64,000 nt of DNA from JAIOSF01 sp047159865 (GCF_047159865.1 NZ_AP038804.1:372001-436000); one strand, 5' to 3'; positions 32,644 to 42,991 are shown, numbered from the stretch's first letter. Made by a program: numbers and translations. The notes: a model not told the origin generated them from the sequence alone.

Positions 32644-32686
32644 TTAGCACTTACTATTGACAAGTGCCAAAAAAATTTGTTATAAT
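32644..32686 (+). promoter_or_regulatory. CIRCE-like operator overlapping a sigma-70 promoter
   Basis: TTAGCACTT (32644-32652), nine bases, then AAGTGCCAA (32662-32670) closely matches the HrcA-binding CIRCE inverted repeat. The second half-site overlaps the end of TTGACA (32657-32662), with TATAAT at 32681-32686 (18-base spacer). Both small heat-shock genes should be HrcA-repressed. Confidence 0.8.
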
Positions 32687-32747
32687 TTTTTCAAGTTGAT
32701 GCAATAGTACTCAACTAAATATATATTATAATTAAAAGGAGAACACA

Positions 32748-33170
32748 ATGTTACTTACAAGATTTGAACCATTTAAAGGGATGCAAAATTTTCATAGAAT
32801 TATTGACAACTATCCTATAATAGAAGAAAATAGAGCCATCAAAGGATTTGTACCAAATGTAAATACGCGAGAGGGTGAGTTTGCATACCACATCGATATC
32901 GATTTACCAGGTATGAATAAAAATGACATATCAATAGATATAGATGAAAACTCACTTATCATTTCAGGTGAAAGAAAAATCAAAGAGGAAGTTAAAGAGG
33001 AAGATTATCATAAAATAGAAACTTCATTTGGAAAGTTTGAGAGAGTTTTTTCATTACCTAAAAATATAGATATTGAAAATATTACAGCTAGCAGTCAAGA
33101 TGGTGTGCTTGAAATTGTTATTCCAAAACAAGAAAAAATGATTACGAAAAAACAAATTAAAATAAAATAA
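32748..33170 (+). CDS. Cytoplasmic small heat-shock protein (Hsp20)
   Basis: The 140-aa alpha-crystallin family chaperone has the core domain at about 38-130 ('FAYHIDIDLPGMNKNDI', 'FGKFERVFSLPKNID') and the conserved 'GVLEIVIPK'. It lacks a signal peptide. It binds unfolding proteins under heat stress. A CIRCE-like operator precedes it and a second Hsp20 gene follows after 12 bases. Confidence 0.95.
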   Translation: MLLTRFEPFKGMQNFHRIIDNYPIIEENRAIKGFVPNVNTREGEFAYHIDIDLPGMNKNDISIDIDENSLIISGERKIKEEVKEEDYHKIETSFGKFERVFSLPKNIDIENITASSQDGVLEIVIPKQEKMITKKQIKIK

Positions 33171-33182
33171 GGAGATATCAAA

Positions 33183-33701
33183 ATGAAAAACAAGTTTTTA
33201 TTAGCTTGCTTATCTCTAGGGCTAGCAAGTACATTAAATGCAAGTTCATTTTTTACTAGTGATGAAAATCATCATCTAAAGCAATTTCAAAATGAGATAA
33301 ATAAGTTTTTCAATGATGAGAGTTTTTTTAGCTTTCCCTATAAACATTATAAAATAAATTTTACAAACAGTTATCCAAAACTCAATGTTTTTGAAAATAA
33401 AAACAACTATACTCTAACATTTGAATTAGCAGGTATCGATAAAAAAGATATACAATTAACGATAACAGATCAAAATATATTAACAATAAAAGGGAAAAAA
33501 CAAGAACTATCAAAAGAGGAGAAGAAAGACCTAATAGTACAAGAGCATAGTTATGGTGAATTTTCAAGAGCTATCTCTCTTCCTGATAATATAGATAATA
33601 AAAATATTCAAGTTAGCTATAAAAATGGTATTTTAAAAGTAGTAGTTTTAAAAGATAAAAAGAAAGAGAAAAAAGGAGTAAGAACTTTAAAAATAGATTA
33701 A
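33183..33701 (+). CDS. Small heat-shock protein with a signal peptide, probably periplasmic
   Basis: The 172-aa protein starts with a good Sec signal peptide ('KNKFLLACLSLGLASTLNAS', cleavage after about Ala20). A short region follows, then a full alpha-crystallin domain ('YTLTFELAGIDKKDIQL', 'YGEFSRAISLPDNID', 'NGILKVVVLKD'). Most Hsp20 proteins are cytoplasmic; this one should act in the periplasm without ATP. It is co-transcribed with the cytoplasmic paralogue from the CIRCE-controlled promoter. Confidence 0.88.
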   Translation: MKNKFLLACLSLGLASTLNASSFFTSDENHHLKQFQNEINKFFNDESFFSFPYKHYKINFTNSYPKLNVFENKNNYTLTFELAGIDKKDIQLTITDQNILTIKGKKQELSKEEKKDLIVQEHSYGEFSRAISLPDNIDNKNIQVSYKNGILKVVVLKDKKKEKKGVRTLKID

Positions 33702-33707
33702 AATTTT

Positions 33708-33732
33708 ACAACCCTATTGTTTAGGGTTGTTT
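33708..33732. terminator. Terminator between the heat-shock genes and rdgB
   Basis: ACAACCCTA pairs with TAGGGTTGT around a short loop, followed by T-rich sequence. It lies between convergent genes and probably serves both. Confidence 0.8.
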
Positions 33733-33738
33733 CGTATT

Positions 33739-34344
33739 TTACTTTAAAAGTACACCAATCATTTTCATAGCCAATCGTAATGCTTTACTTCTATGACTTA
33801 ACTCTTGTTTTATGCTATTCTCTAAAATTCCTAAAGTATTCTCATATCCATCTGGAATAAATAAAGGGTCATATCCAAAACCACCCTCACCTATTTGTTC
33901 ATCTATAACTTCTCCATGCATCCAACCATGCGTTGTATAAATCTTATTTTTATAAGCGACTGCTAAACAAGCTGTATAAAAAGCGGGAGTACTTTGAAGA
34001 TTTTTTTCTTTGAGATTTTTGATAAGTTTTTCGTTGTTTTGTGTATCATTTGCATTTAGACCAGCATATCTAGCACTGTAAATTTCTGGTTCATTATTAA
34101 GTGCAGGTACAGTGATACCACTATCATCAGAGATAATAATATGTTCATCTTGATAATTTATTTCTCGAAGTTTATCCGATATAGCTTGAGCTTTTATGAT
34201 TGCATTTTCTTGAAATGTTTTTCCTGTTTCCTCTATCTCAAAAGAACCTAATATCTCACTATATGGTGTTATAGTATGTTCAGGTAGCCAACTTTGTATC
34301 TCTTTTATTTTACCTTTATTTGAAGAAGCGATGATTATATTCAT
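33739..34344 (-). CDS. rdgB: XTP/dITP diphosphatase (HAM1/RdgB)
   Basis: The 201-aa protein has 'ASSNKGKIKEIQ' at the N-terminus, the substrate/metal motif 'DDSGITVPAL' and 'GGFGYDPLFIPDG', then a C-terminal 'ELSHRSKALRL'. It cleanses the nucleotide pool of ITP, dITP and XTP. It is monocistronic on the minus strand. Confidence 0.95.
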   Translation of the reverse strand: MNIIIASSNKGKIKEIQSWLPEHTITPYSEILGSFEIEETGKTFQENAIIKAQAISDKLREINYQDEHIIISDDSGITVPALNNEPEIYSARYAGLNANDTQNNEKLIKNLKEKNLQSTPAFYTACLAVAYKNKIYTTHGWMHGEVIDEQIGEGGFGYDPLFIPDGYENTLGILENSIKQELSHRSKALRLAMKMIGVLLK

Positions 34345-34456
34345 GTATTTTATATCCTAAATTTATTTTGAAAATTTTAACATAAAAAAGAAATATTTAT
34401 TCTTATTTACACTTATTTGGCTATAATCGCGGAAATTAACAATAAAGGTAAATTAT

Positions 34457-35788
34457 ATGTTTAAAACAATTATGCCCTTAAGTCTAATCATCTCATTTAG
34501 ATTTTTAGGGTTATTTATAGTACTACCACTTATCTCAGTATATGCACTAAGCCTTCCAGGAGCAACACCAACATTAGTTGGTATTGTTATTGGAGGGTAT
34601 GCTATTACTCAAATGATTTTTCAAGTTCCATTTGGAATTATGAGTGATAAGTTAGGGAGAAAAGGAACAATTATTATGGGACTATTGCTTTTTGCAATAG
34701 GTTCTATTATTTGTGCTATCTCTACAGATATGCTTACACTTCTTTTAGGAAGATTTCTACAAGGTGCAGGTGCTATTGGAGCTGTGGTTACAGCAATGAT
34801 TAGTGATGTAGTAAGAGAAGAACAACGACCAAAAGCGATGGCTTTGATGGGTGGGAGTATAGCTATAAGTTTTGCTATTGCGATGCTTGCCGGTCCTATT
34901 ATAGGTGCTTATGCAGGAATCGATACATTATTTTATATTACAGCTTTTTTAGCTCTAATTTCTATTTATATACTTATAGTAAAAGTTCCAAATCCACCAA
35001 AAGTGACTCATACATATCATGGAAGTAGTAAAATATCATTTCTAGCAAATACAAATCTAATACGAATGAACATCACAAATTTTTTACAAAAAGGGATGAT
35101 GACTTTTGCATTTATGATCATTCCTATTGTTCTTACTAAACACTATGGATGGGAGCTAACAGACTTATGGAAAGTATATCTTCCTGCAATGATTGCAGGT
35201 GTTTTAGCTATGGGTCCTGCTGCTGTTATGGCTGAAAAAAAAGGGAAATTTAAACAAATTTTACTTATAGGTATTGTATTTTTTGCGCTTTCATATTATT
35301 TAATCGGAAACTCATCTTCAGACACATGGTTTTTAGTAGGTGTTGTTATCTTTTTTATTGGTTTTAATATGCATGAACCAATCATGCAGTCACTTACAAC
35401 AAGATATATAAAAGTACATGAGAAAGGGAAAGTATTAGGGTTATTTAACTCTTTTGGATATTTAGGTACATTTATTGGTGGTTTTGTTGGTGGAATATTT
35501 CTTCAAGAAGTTGATGGAAGTTTTTCGCAAAGTTTACATGATATTTCGATGGTGATTGTTGTTATATCTCTTCTGTGGATAGTTCTTATAGCAACATTAC
35601 CAAACCCTCTTAAAAAGAAAATTGCATATCTTGATTTAGTTGATAAAGATCAGTCAAAGTTTAATAGTTTGGATACTTTAAAAGGATGTGATGAGTGGTA
35701 TATCAACAATACAGAAAACATCATTATCATCAAATATGATGCTGATATATTAAGTGAAGAGACACTTATAAATAAAATTAAAATATAG
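34457..35788 (+). CDS. MFS transporter with a C-terminal soluble domain (YajR-like)
   Basis: The 443-aa protein has 12 membrane helices and the MFS signature loop 'GIMSDKLGRKGTI'. It also has an extra C-terminal ~70-residue domain ('CDEWYINNTENIIIIKYDAD') of ferredoxin-like shape, as in E. coli YajR, where it is called YAM. The helix-4 'GRFLQGAGAIGAVVTAMISD' fits proton-driven export. The substrate is unknown. Its stop is inside a terminator hairpin shared with the convergent regulator gene. Confidence 0.85.
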   Translation: MFKTIMPLSLIISFRFLGLFIVLPLISVYALSLPGATPTLVGIVIGGYAITQMIFQVPFGIMSDKLGRKGTIIMGLLLFAIGSIICAISTDMLTLLLGRFLQGAGAIGAVVTAMISDVVREEQRPKAMALMGGSIAISFAIAMLAGPIIGAYAGIDTLFYITAFLALISIYILIVKVPNPPKVTHTYHGSSKISFLANTNLIRMNITNFLQKGMMTFAFMIIPIVLTKHYGWELTDLWKVYLPAMIAGVLAMGPAAVMAEKKGKFKQILLIGIVFFALSYYLIGNSSSDTWFLVGVVIFFIGFNMHEPIMQSLTTRYIKVHEKGKVLGLFNSFGYLGTFIGGFVGGIFLQEVDGSFSQSLHDISMVIVVISLLWIVLIATLPNPLKKKIAYLDLVDKDQSKFNSLDTLKGCDEWYINNTENIIIIKYDADILSEETLINKIKI

Positions 35789-35804
35789 ATTTATTCTATA
35801 TTTT
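35780..35804. terminator. Bidirectional terminator after the MFS gene
   Basis: AAAATATAGA pairs with TCTATATTTT around a 5-base loop; the hairpin includes the MFS stop codon. It lies between convergent genes. Confidence 0.7.
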
Positions 35805-35811
35805 AAACCTC

Positions 35812-36432
35812 TTAATGAAATAAATCTCTATTAATCGTTTTTTCTTTCATATTAACATACCCTTCATCTTTTAGTGACTTTAAAATACGAGACAAAGTTT
35901 CAGGAGTCAAGTTTAAAATTTTTGCTATCTCTATATTTTTCATTGTGAAAAAATCTTCCGTATTTTCATAAATAAACTCAATAACCCGCTCTTTTGCATC
36001 TAAAACAATATTTCGAGAGATTACAACTTCTAAAGTTTTAATTTTTTTAATCAAAGAAACCTGTATAGCAAAAGACAATTCAGGATTGTGATACATTATT
36101 TTTTTGAACTTTTCAAAATCTATTTTAATGAGTTCTGTAGAAGTATATGATAATGCAGTCGCAGGATAAGGGATATTTTCAAAACTAGCGACTTCCGCAA
36201 TTAACTCATTTGCACGAAAGTATTTCAATATTATCTCTTTATCATGAGAAGTTGTTTTATACAGTTTCACTACACCACTTACTAAACAATGTAAATACTT
36301 AGAGCTATCACCCTCATAAAATATGATACTGTTCTCATCATATTTTACACTTGTTGTGATATCACATAATTTATCTAAAGTCAACTCATCAACTTTTTTA
36401 AACATATCTATTTTTTTTAACTTATTTTTCAT
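35812..36432 (-). CDS. Crp/Fnr-family transcription regulator
   Basis: The 206-aa protein has a cyclic-nucleotide-binding fold (about 8-125) and a C-terminal helix-turn-helix 'IEIAKILNLTPETLSRILKS'. It lacks the N-terminal cysteine cluster of FNR and a clear cAMP pocket, so it probably senses something else, such as NO or redox state. It is divergent from the RND pump gene and may control it. Confidence 0.85.
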   Translation of the reverse strand: MKNKLKKIDMFKKVDELTLDKLCDITTSVKYDENSIIFYEGDSSKYLHCLVSGVVKLYKTTSHDKEIILKYFRANELIAEVASFENIPYPATALSYTSTELIKIDFEKFKKIMYHNPELSFAIQVSLIKKIKTLEVVISRNIVLDAKERVIEFIYENTEDFFTMKNIEIAKILNLTPETLSRILKSLKDEGYVNMKEKTINRDLFH

Positions 36433-36539
36433 TGTTTTAAACCTCTATACCTCAACTAAAAATTACAAAATTTCATTAACATTCAATTAAACTCATTATA
36501 ATATAATCGCAAAGAAATTATACTACAGTAGGAAAATTA

Positions 36540-39500
36540 ATGTTTGAACGATTTTTAAGATTTTTTGTCGAAAACTCACGAATGAACTATACTCTATTTA
36601 CTCTTATATTTGCTATAGGGATATACTCTTACACTAAAATGCCTAAAGAGATATTTCCAACTTTTGAAATGGATATGATATCTGTTAGTGGGTCATATAG
36701 TGGTGCAAGTGTTGATATTCTTGATAAAATGGCTGTTACTGAAATAGAAGATAATGTAAAGTCTCTTGAGGGTGTCATTGAAACTACTACTGTTATTAGT
36801 CCCGGTAAATTTAGCATTATTTTAGAGATTCAAAAAGGTAAAGATAGATATGCCATGTCTGATAAAATAAAAGATGCAGTATCTTTAGCCAATAAAAATT
36901 TACCAAGTGATATGGACGAACCTACAGTTACAGTGATAGAAAGAAGTAGAGATCTAATAAATATTTCACTGACTTCAGACAAATTTACCACAGATGAGAT
37001 GAAAGAGTTTGCAGATGATTTTAAAAGTAAAATATTAACTATTGGTGGTATTAGTGAAGTTACAATTTTTGGAGATAGTGATAAATATTATGAGATACTT
37101 CTAAATGAAAGAAAGATAGAAGCATATAATATTGATAAAACAGAACTTTTTAATACAATTGGTACATTATCTTATATCTTTCCTATTGGTAAAATAGAGG
37201 GAAGTACAAAACATTATTATCTCTCAACATATAATGGAGCTAAATCTACTTATGAACTTTCCAACACACTATTAAAACTTTCAACTGGAAATATATATTT
37301 AAGTGATATTGCACAAATACAAAAGAAATATGAAGACTCTACAACATTGTATTCTTTTAATGGTAAAAATGCATTATCTTTATCAATCAAACAACTCGAT
37401 AGTGCAAATGCAATGAAAATATCTGAAGATATAGATGCTCTTATAAAAAAAACACAACCAACACAAAAAGATGTAGAGATTAGTATTAGTGATGATAATA
37501 GTGAGAGAATAAAAGAGCGACTTGATATTGTAGGATCAAATATAGTTATTGGTATTATATTTATTGTTTTATTAGTTTGGTTACTTATTAATGCCCGAAT
37601 GTCATTTATAATTTTTCTTGGTATCCCTACATCATTTGTAATTGCAGCATTTTATATGTATATATTTGGATATAGTATCAACCTTATCTCTCTTGTAGGA
37701 GTTTTAATTGCAATTGGTATTGTAGTTGATGATGCAATTGTTGTAAGTGAGAATATTCAACAACATATAGAAGAGGGAATGCCTCCAAAAGAAGCAGCTA
37801 TTAAAGGGGCTAGTGAGATGGTAAAGCCTGTCACCATAGCAAGCTTAACCACCCTATTCTCATTTTTACCAGCTCTTCTTATTAGTGGAACTATGGGGGA
37901 GGTTATGAAACTTATCCCAATAGCTCTTTCTGCTTTAGTTGTAGCCTCACTCATAGAGTCATTCGTCTTTTTACCAATTCATGCTGCTCATACTCTTAAA
38001 AATGGGGCAAAAGTAACAAACTGGCAATATGTAAATACAATATACAGTAACATAATACATTTCTTTATGCGATGGAAAAAATCATTTTTAGTAATTTTTA
38101 TAATACTCGTGCCAGCTTTAACAATTACTGCTATAAAGACATCAAAATTTCAAATGTTTCCAACCTTTGATGCAGATAATATAAAAATCTCTATCAAAGC
38201 AAATCAAAATACAACTTTAGAGGAATCATTTGAGATAGTAAAAAAAATAGAACAAGATCTTATCAAAAATAAGGAAAAATTTCAAATAAGAAGTATCGAT
38301 TCACGAGCAGGTTATAGAAGAGATAGCGGAAGCAATACAGAAAGATTTCCCTATGTAATGTATATGACAGTAGAACTAGAAAAATTAGCTCCAAGTAATT
38401 TTTTAGATAATTATGTTACACCATATTTGAGTATCTATTACAATAAAGATGATAGGTCACGAACAAAAACATCACAGCAGCTTACGCGTGAACTTTCAAG
38501 TTTCTTAAAGGATAATAAATATAAAGAGCAATTTAATCTTACTGATTTAGTAGTACTTGAAAGAAAAGTGGGACCTATTAAAGCAGATATAAAAATAGGA
38601 CTTGTATCAAATGACAATCAAAAGATTATTGAATCTATTGAGAAACTTACAACAACACTCAAAAATATAGAGGGTACAAAATCGGTTGCAAATTCAGCAA
38701 AATTTGGAATAGATGAGATTAAACTCAAAGTCAATAATTATGGTGAACAACTAGGAGTAACAGAATCTAGTCTGGGAAGTTACCTCTCGAACCTTTATTT
38801 AACTAAGAAAAAGTCTGTTTCATTTGATGAAACAGATATGCTCGATATCAAAATTGAAAGTTTAAGTAAAAATGATTATGAAAATTTTAAAAATAGTGAG
38901 ATAAAATTATCAAATGGACAAATAGTCAGACTAAATCAAATATGTGATTTTACTATTCAAAAATCATTTGAACAACTCACAAAAGACAATGGAGAAAAAA
39001 ATTTTTATATCTACGCAAATGTAGATACAAAAATTATCACATCTTCAGAAGTTATGGAACAATTAAAACCTCATTTAAGCCAGATTGAACAAAATGGTAT
39101 CAAAATTGTAAAAAAAGGTGAAGAGAAAAAGAAAAAAGAGTTAGCAAATGATATGTTATATGCAGCACTTTTAGCGATTACTTTAATTATGCTATCGATG
39201 CTTTATTTATTTAACTCATTTAGAGAAACAGCTATTTTAATGTCAATCATCCCTTTTTCATTTTTGGGAGTACTAATAGGTCATAAATTACTTGGACTAA
39301 ATCTATCTATGCCGTCTATAATTGGAGCTTTAGGATTAGCTGGTGTTGTTATAAATGATGGAATTATTATGATGACATATCTTAAAAAAGCAAAAAATAT
39401 TGAAGAGATTTTTTATCGAGCTACTAAAAGGTTTAGACCAATAGTTCTTACAACCATAACAACGCTTATAGGGATGAGTTCTCTTATATTTTTTGCTACA

Positions 39501-39620
39501 GGTCAAGCTGTTATTTTTCAACCAATTGCTATTGCATTAGGTTTTGGTTTAGCATGGGGAACAATACTAAACCTTATTTATCTTCCTGTACTATATACAT
39601 TTACAAGAGGGTTAAAATAA
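36540..39620 (+). CDS. RND efflux pump (AcrB-like), without adjacent adaptor
   Basis: The 1026-aa protein has the RND layout: helix 1, periplasmic loop, helices 2-6, 7, loop and 8-12. The proton-relay Asp pair is in 'IGIVVDDAIVVSENI' and the second-half counterpart is 'AGVVINDGIIMMTYL'. It has neither a membrane-fusion protein nor an outer-membrane channel gene next to it, unlike typical acrAB-tolC operons. bamA follows 63 bases later. The substrate cannot be predicted. Confidence 0.9.
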   Translation: MFERFLRFFVENSRMNYTLFTLIFAIGIYSYTKMPKEIFPTFEMDMISVSGSYSGASVDILDKMAVTEIEDNVKSLEGVIETTTVISPGKFSIILEIQKGKDRYAMSDKIKDAVSLANKNLPSDMDEPTVTVIERSRDLINISLTSDKFTTDEMKEFADDFKSKILTIGGISEVTIFGDSDKYYEILLNERKIEAYNIDKTELFNTIGTLSYIFPIGKIEGSTKHYYLSTYNGAKSTYELSNTLLKLSTGNIYLSDIAQIQKKYEDSTTLYSFNGKNALSLSIKQLDSANAMKISEDIDALIKKTQPTQKDVEISISDDNSERIKERLDIVGSNIVIGIIFIVLLVWLLINARMSFIIFLGIPTSFVIAAFYMYIFGYSINLISLVGVLIAIGIVVDDAIVVSENIQQHIEEGMPPKEAAIKGASEMVKPVTIASLTTLFSFLPALLISGTMGEVMKLIPIALSALVVASLIESFVFLPIHAAHTLKNGAKVTNWQYVNTIYSNIIHFFMRWKKSFLVIFIILVPALTITAIKTSKFQMFPTFDADNIKISIKANQNTTLEESFEIVKKIEQDLIKNKEKFQIRSIDSRAGYRRDSGSNTERFPYVMYMTVELEKLAPSNFLDNYVTPYLSIYYNKDDRSRTKTSQQLTRELSSFLKDNKYKEQFNLTDLVVLERKVGPIKADIKIGLVSNDNQKIIESIEKLTTTLKNIEGTKSVANSAKFGIDEIKLKVNNYGEQLGVTESSLGSYLSNLYLTKKKSVSFDETDMLDIKIESLSKNDYENFKNSEIKLSNGQIVRLNQICDFTIQKSFEQLTKDNGEKNFYIYANVDTKIITSSEVMEQLKPHLSQIEQNGIKIVKKGEEKKKKELANDMLYAALLAITLIMLSMLYLFNSFRETAILMSIIPFSFLGVLIGHKLLGLNLSMPSIIGALGLAGVVINDGIIMMTYLKKAKNIEEIFYRATKRFRPIVLTTITTLIGMSSLIFFATGQAVIFQPIAIALGFGLAWGTILNLIYLPVLYTFTRGLK

Positions 39621-39683
39621 ATTAAATGAAATATAATCATCTTTTAGATAGACTCTTATCTTATTATACTACAAGGAAATACA

Positions 39684-41915
39684 GTGTGTAAAAAAGTTAT
39701 ACTAATATCTATTATATCATTAAATATTTTTGCAGCCGAAACAACAACATTCAATAAACTTTCATTTGAGGGGCTCACTCAAATATCTGATGAAGTTGCA
39801 AAAGAAACAACTGAGTTCAAAAACAATACCTATACAATAGAGCAAGTCAATGATGCTATTAAAAAGTTTTATAAATTTGATTATTTTACTAATATTTATG
39901 TAAATAAAACAGATAATAATTTGGTATTTCATTTTGAAGAAAAGCCTTTTATTGCTAAGATTGAGATGACAGGATATAAAAATAGAGATGATGAATTAAA
40001 ATTCTTATATACAACTATGGGTATCAAAAAAGGTACAATGTATACAGAAGAAAAACTCAAAAAAGCTAAAAAATCACTTTTATTATCCCTAGAAAGAGAA
40101 GGCTATATCAATTCTGTTGTAGAAGTAAGTGTTGAACCTATAAATAAAACAAGTGTATTAGTAAAATTTGAAGTCAATAAAGGTGACCCTATAACTATCA
40201 CAAAAATCAAGTATAAAGGGGCAAAAGCTCTTGATGAAAGTGATTTTGAGGAAGCTATAGCAAACAAAGAATCTGATGAATATTTTACTTGGTTTTTTGG
40301 AAGAAATGATGGAGAAATGAGTTTTGAACAACTCGAATATGATGGTCCTAGAATTCGAGACACTTATTTACAAAATGGTTATTTAGATACAAAAGTGACA
40401 TCTGCATTCTCTAAAATTGATTTTAATACAAATACAGCAACAATTGAATACACAATAATTGAAGGGGAACAATATAAAGTTAATAATACAATTATATATG
40501 TAGATGAAAGCATATTAGATGCAGATACACTTTATCCTGAACTAAAATTAGAAAAAGAAGACATATTTAATATTTCACATCTTAGAAAAGATCAAGAATA
40601 TATCAAAACACAAGTTGCAAATAAAGGATATGCTTACGCAGAAGTTAAATTTGATATTAAACCAAATAAAGAAAATAATACAGTTGATCTTGTATACAAT
40701 GTAATCCCTGGTGAAAAAGTATATATTAATGATGTGATAATCTCTGGAAATAGTAGAACACTAGATAGAGTTATTCGTAGAAATGTCTACTTAGCGCCTT
40801 CTGATTTATACAACTTAGATGATTTTACAGATTCAAAAAATGCCTTAAAAAGAACAAGTTTTTTTGAATCAGTAGATATCAAACAACAAAGAGTATCTGC
40901 AAATAAAATGAATATTTTAGTAGAAGTTGTTGAAGCAGCTACAGGTAATCTTGTACTTGGTGGTGGATATGGTAGTTATGATGGTTGGCTTTTAAATGTA
41001 AGTGTAAGTGATAAAAATATTTTAGGAAGCGGTCTTAATCTTGGCGTTTCTTACGAATATTCAACAAAGAAAAATAACTATGAAATTTCACTATCAAATC
41101 CCGCTATTCGAGATAGTAAGTATAGTGGTAGTATGAATGTACATAAAAATGAATCTGAAATAACAAATTCAAATAGTCTTGAAGGGGATAAAACCAAAAA
41201 TGTCAAAGGTTTTGGTTTTGGAGTTGGTAAAGCAATCAATAGATATACAAGAGCTGGGATAAATTATTCATTTGATGATGAAGATATTAGTTATGAGTTA
41301 GATTCAACAAAAGATGAACAGTACACAACAAGTGCAATCACACCGTTTATTAATTTCAATAATACAGATGACTACTATGTTCCAAGAAGTGGTATCACTG
41401 CAGGTACAAGTTTAAAATATGCAGGAGTTGGTGGAGATACAGAGTATATCTTAAGTTCTAGTTATTTTAAATATTTTTACTCATTGGAAGATTTAACTGA
41501 CTTTGATATTATTTTACGATATAAAAATAGTCTTAAATTTATTGAAGATACAGGATATGTTCCTAGTACAACAACATTTTATTTAGGTGGGACATCAAGT
41601 GTGAGAGGGTATGCTTCTTATGCCTTTGATCCAGATAACTACGCAGATAAAGAGCGTTTTGGAAAATACTTTACAAACACAGCTGAATTGAGTTTTCCAC
41701 TTGTTCCAAGTGCAAAAATGAGATGGGCTTTATTTTATGATTATGGGATGATAGGTGAAAGTAGTTTTAATGAAATTACCAAATCAGGGGCTGGTGCATT
41801 AGTATCATGGTTCTCTCCTGTAGGTCCATTACAATTTATTTTTGCAAAAGCAATCGGCCCAGAAGACGGTGATGAAACATCAAGTTTTGAATTTAGTTTA
41901 GGTTCAAAATTTTAA
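39684..41915 (+). CDS. bamA: Outer-membrane protein assembly factor BamA
   Basis: The 743-aa protein uses a GTG start with AAGGA seven bases upstream. A signal peptide (about 1-18), five POTRA domains (to about 410) and a C-terminal 16-strand barrel follow. The barrel contains the Omp85 motif 'FYLGGTSSVRGYASYAFD' with its VRGY lid-lock sequence. It inserts beta-barrel proteins into the outer membrane. The protein ends in Phe, as usual. Confidence 0.95.
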   Translation: MCKKVILISIISLNIFAAETTTFNKLSFEGLTQISDEVAKETTEFKNNTYTIEQVNDAIKKFYKFDYFTNIYVNKTDNNLVFHFEEKPFIAKIEMTGYKNRDDELKFLYTTMGIKKGTMYTEEKLKKAKKSLLLSLEREGYINSVVEVSVEPINKTSVLVKFEVNKGDPITITKIKYKGAKALDESDFEEAIANKESDEYFTWFFGRNDGEMSFEQLEYDGPRIRDTYLQNGYLDTKVTSAFSKIDFNTNTATIEYTIIEGEQYKVNNTIIYVDESILDADTLYPELKLEKEDIFNISHLRKDQEYIKTQVANKGYAYAEVKFDIKPNKENNTVDLVYNVIPGEKVYINDVIISGNSRTLDRVIRRNVYLAPSDLYNLDDFTDSKNALKRTSFFESVDIKQQRVSANKMNILVEVVEAATGNLVLGGGYGSYDGWLLNVSVSDKNILGSGLNLGVSYEYSTKKNNYEISLSNPAIRDSKYSGSMNVHKNESEITNSNSLEGDKTKNVKGFGFGVGKAINRYTRAGINYSFDDEDISYELDSTKDEQYTTSAITPFINFNNTDDYYVPRSGITAGTSLKYAGVGGDTEYILSSSYFKYFYSLEDLTDFDIILRYKNSLKFIEDTGYVPSTTTFYLGGTSSVRGYASYAFDPDNYADKERFGKYFTNTAELSFPLVPSAKMRWALFYDYGMIGESSFNEITKSGAGALVSWFSPVGPLQFIFAKAIGPEDGDETSSFEFSLGSKF

Positions 41916-41934
41916 TATAGATCAAGGTAAGAAA

Positions 41935-42990
41935 ATGACACCAAAAAATAGATTAACAAATGCAGAAGCTTTAGATTTAATTCAAAATGCTTCACTTATT
42001 GACTTAGGAAAAATGGCAAGTGCAAAAAAACTTGAACTACACCCTGAAAAAATAACTACATTTGTTGTAGATAGAAATATTAATTATACAAATATATGTT
42101 GGGTAGATTGTAAATTTTGTGCATTTTATCGGCATGCAAGAGATGAAGATGCTTATGTATTAACTTATGAAGAGATTGATGCAAAGATAGATGAACTGTT
42201 AGCTATTGGAGGAACTCAAATTCTTTTTCAAGGTGGTGTCCATCCTAAACTAAAAATTGATTTTTATGAAGATTTAGTTGAACATATTCACACAAAATAT
42301 CCAATGATAAATATCCATGGGTTTAGCTCTATTGAGATCACTTATATTTCTAAAATATCTAAAATTAGTTATAGCGAAGTTATAAGAAGATTAAAAGAAA
42401 AAGGATTGGCCTCTATTCCAGGTGCTGGTGCTGAAATTTTAAATGATGAAGTACGAGATATTATTGCTCCTAAAAAACATGATGTAAAAGATTGGTTAGA
42501 GGTGCATCGACAAGCACATCTTTTAGATGTAAAATCAACAGCAACTATGATGTTTGGTACAGTTGAAACGGATGAACAAATTATAGGACATTGGGAAAAA
42601 ATTAGAGAACTTCAAGATGAAACAGGTGGATTTCGAGCTTTTATTATGTGGAGTTTTCAATCTTCACACACTAAACTTGCAAAAGAGTTACCAAATATCC
42701 CTGCACAAAGTTCAAATCGATATTTAAGACTTTTGGCTGTTGCAAGACTCTATTTAGATAATTTTCCTAATATTCAGAGTTCATGGGTAACACAAGGAAG
42801 TTATATTGGGCAAATGGCACTAAAATTTGGAGCAAATGATTTAGGAAGTACTATGATGGAAGAAAATGTAGTAAGTGCAGCAGGTGCAGCCAACAGTATG
42901 AACCAAAATGAGATGATTGATTTAATTCGAGACATAGGTGAAAAACCTGCAAAAAGAAACACAGCATACGATATCTTAGAAAGATTTTAG
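41935..42990 (+). CDS. mqnC: Cyclic dehypoxanthinyl futalosine synthase
   Basis: The 351-aa radical SAM enzyme has the cluster motif Cys-x3-Cys-x2-Cys in 'CWVDCKFCAFYRHA' and MqnC features 'GGTQILFQGGVHPKL' and 'IPGAGAEIL'. It makes the naphthoquinone ring system in the futalosine menaquinone pathway, the only route in Campylobacterota. The following M16 gene starts two bases after its stop. Confidence 0.95.
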   Translation: MTPKNRLTNAEALDLIQNASLIDLGKMASAKKLELHPEKITTFVVDRNINYTNICWVDCKFCAFYRHARDEDAYVLTYEEIDAKIDELLAIGGTQILFQGGVHPKLKIDFYEDLVEHIHTKYPMINIHGFSSIEITYISKISKISYSEVIRRLKEKGLASIPGAGAEILNDEVRDIIAPKKHDVKDWLEVHRQAHLLDVKSTATMMFGTVETDEQIIGHWEKIRELQDETGGFRAFIMWSFQSSHTKLAKELPNIPAQSSNRYLRLLAVARLYLDNFPNIQSSWVTQGSYIGQMALKFGANDLGSTMMEENVVSAAGAANSMNQNEMIDLIRDIGEKPAKRNTAYDILERF

Positions 42991-42991
42991 T

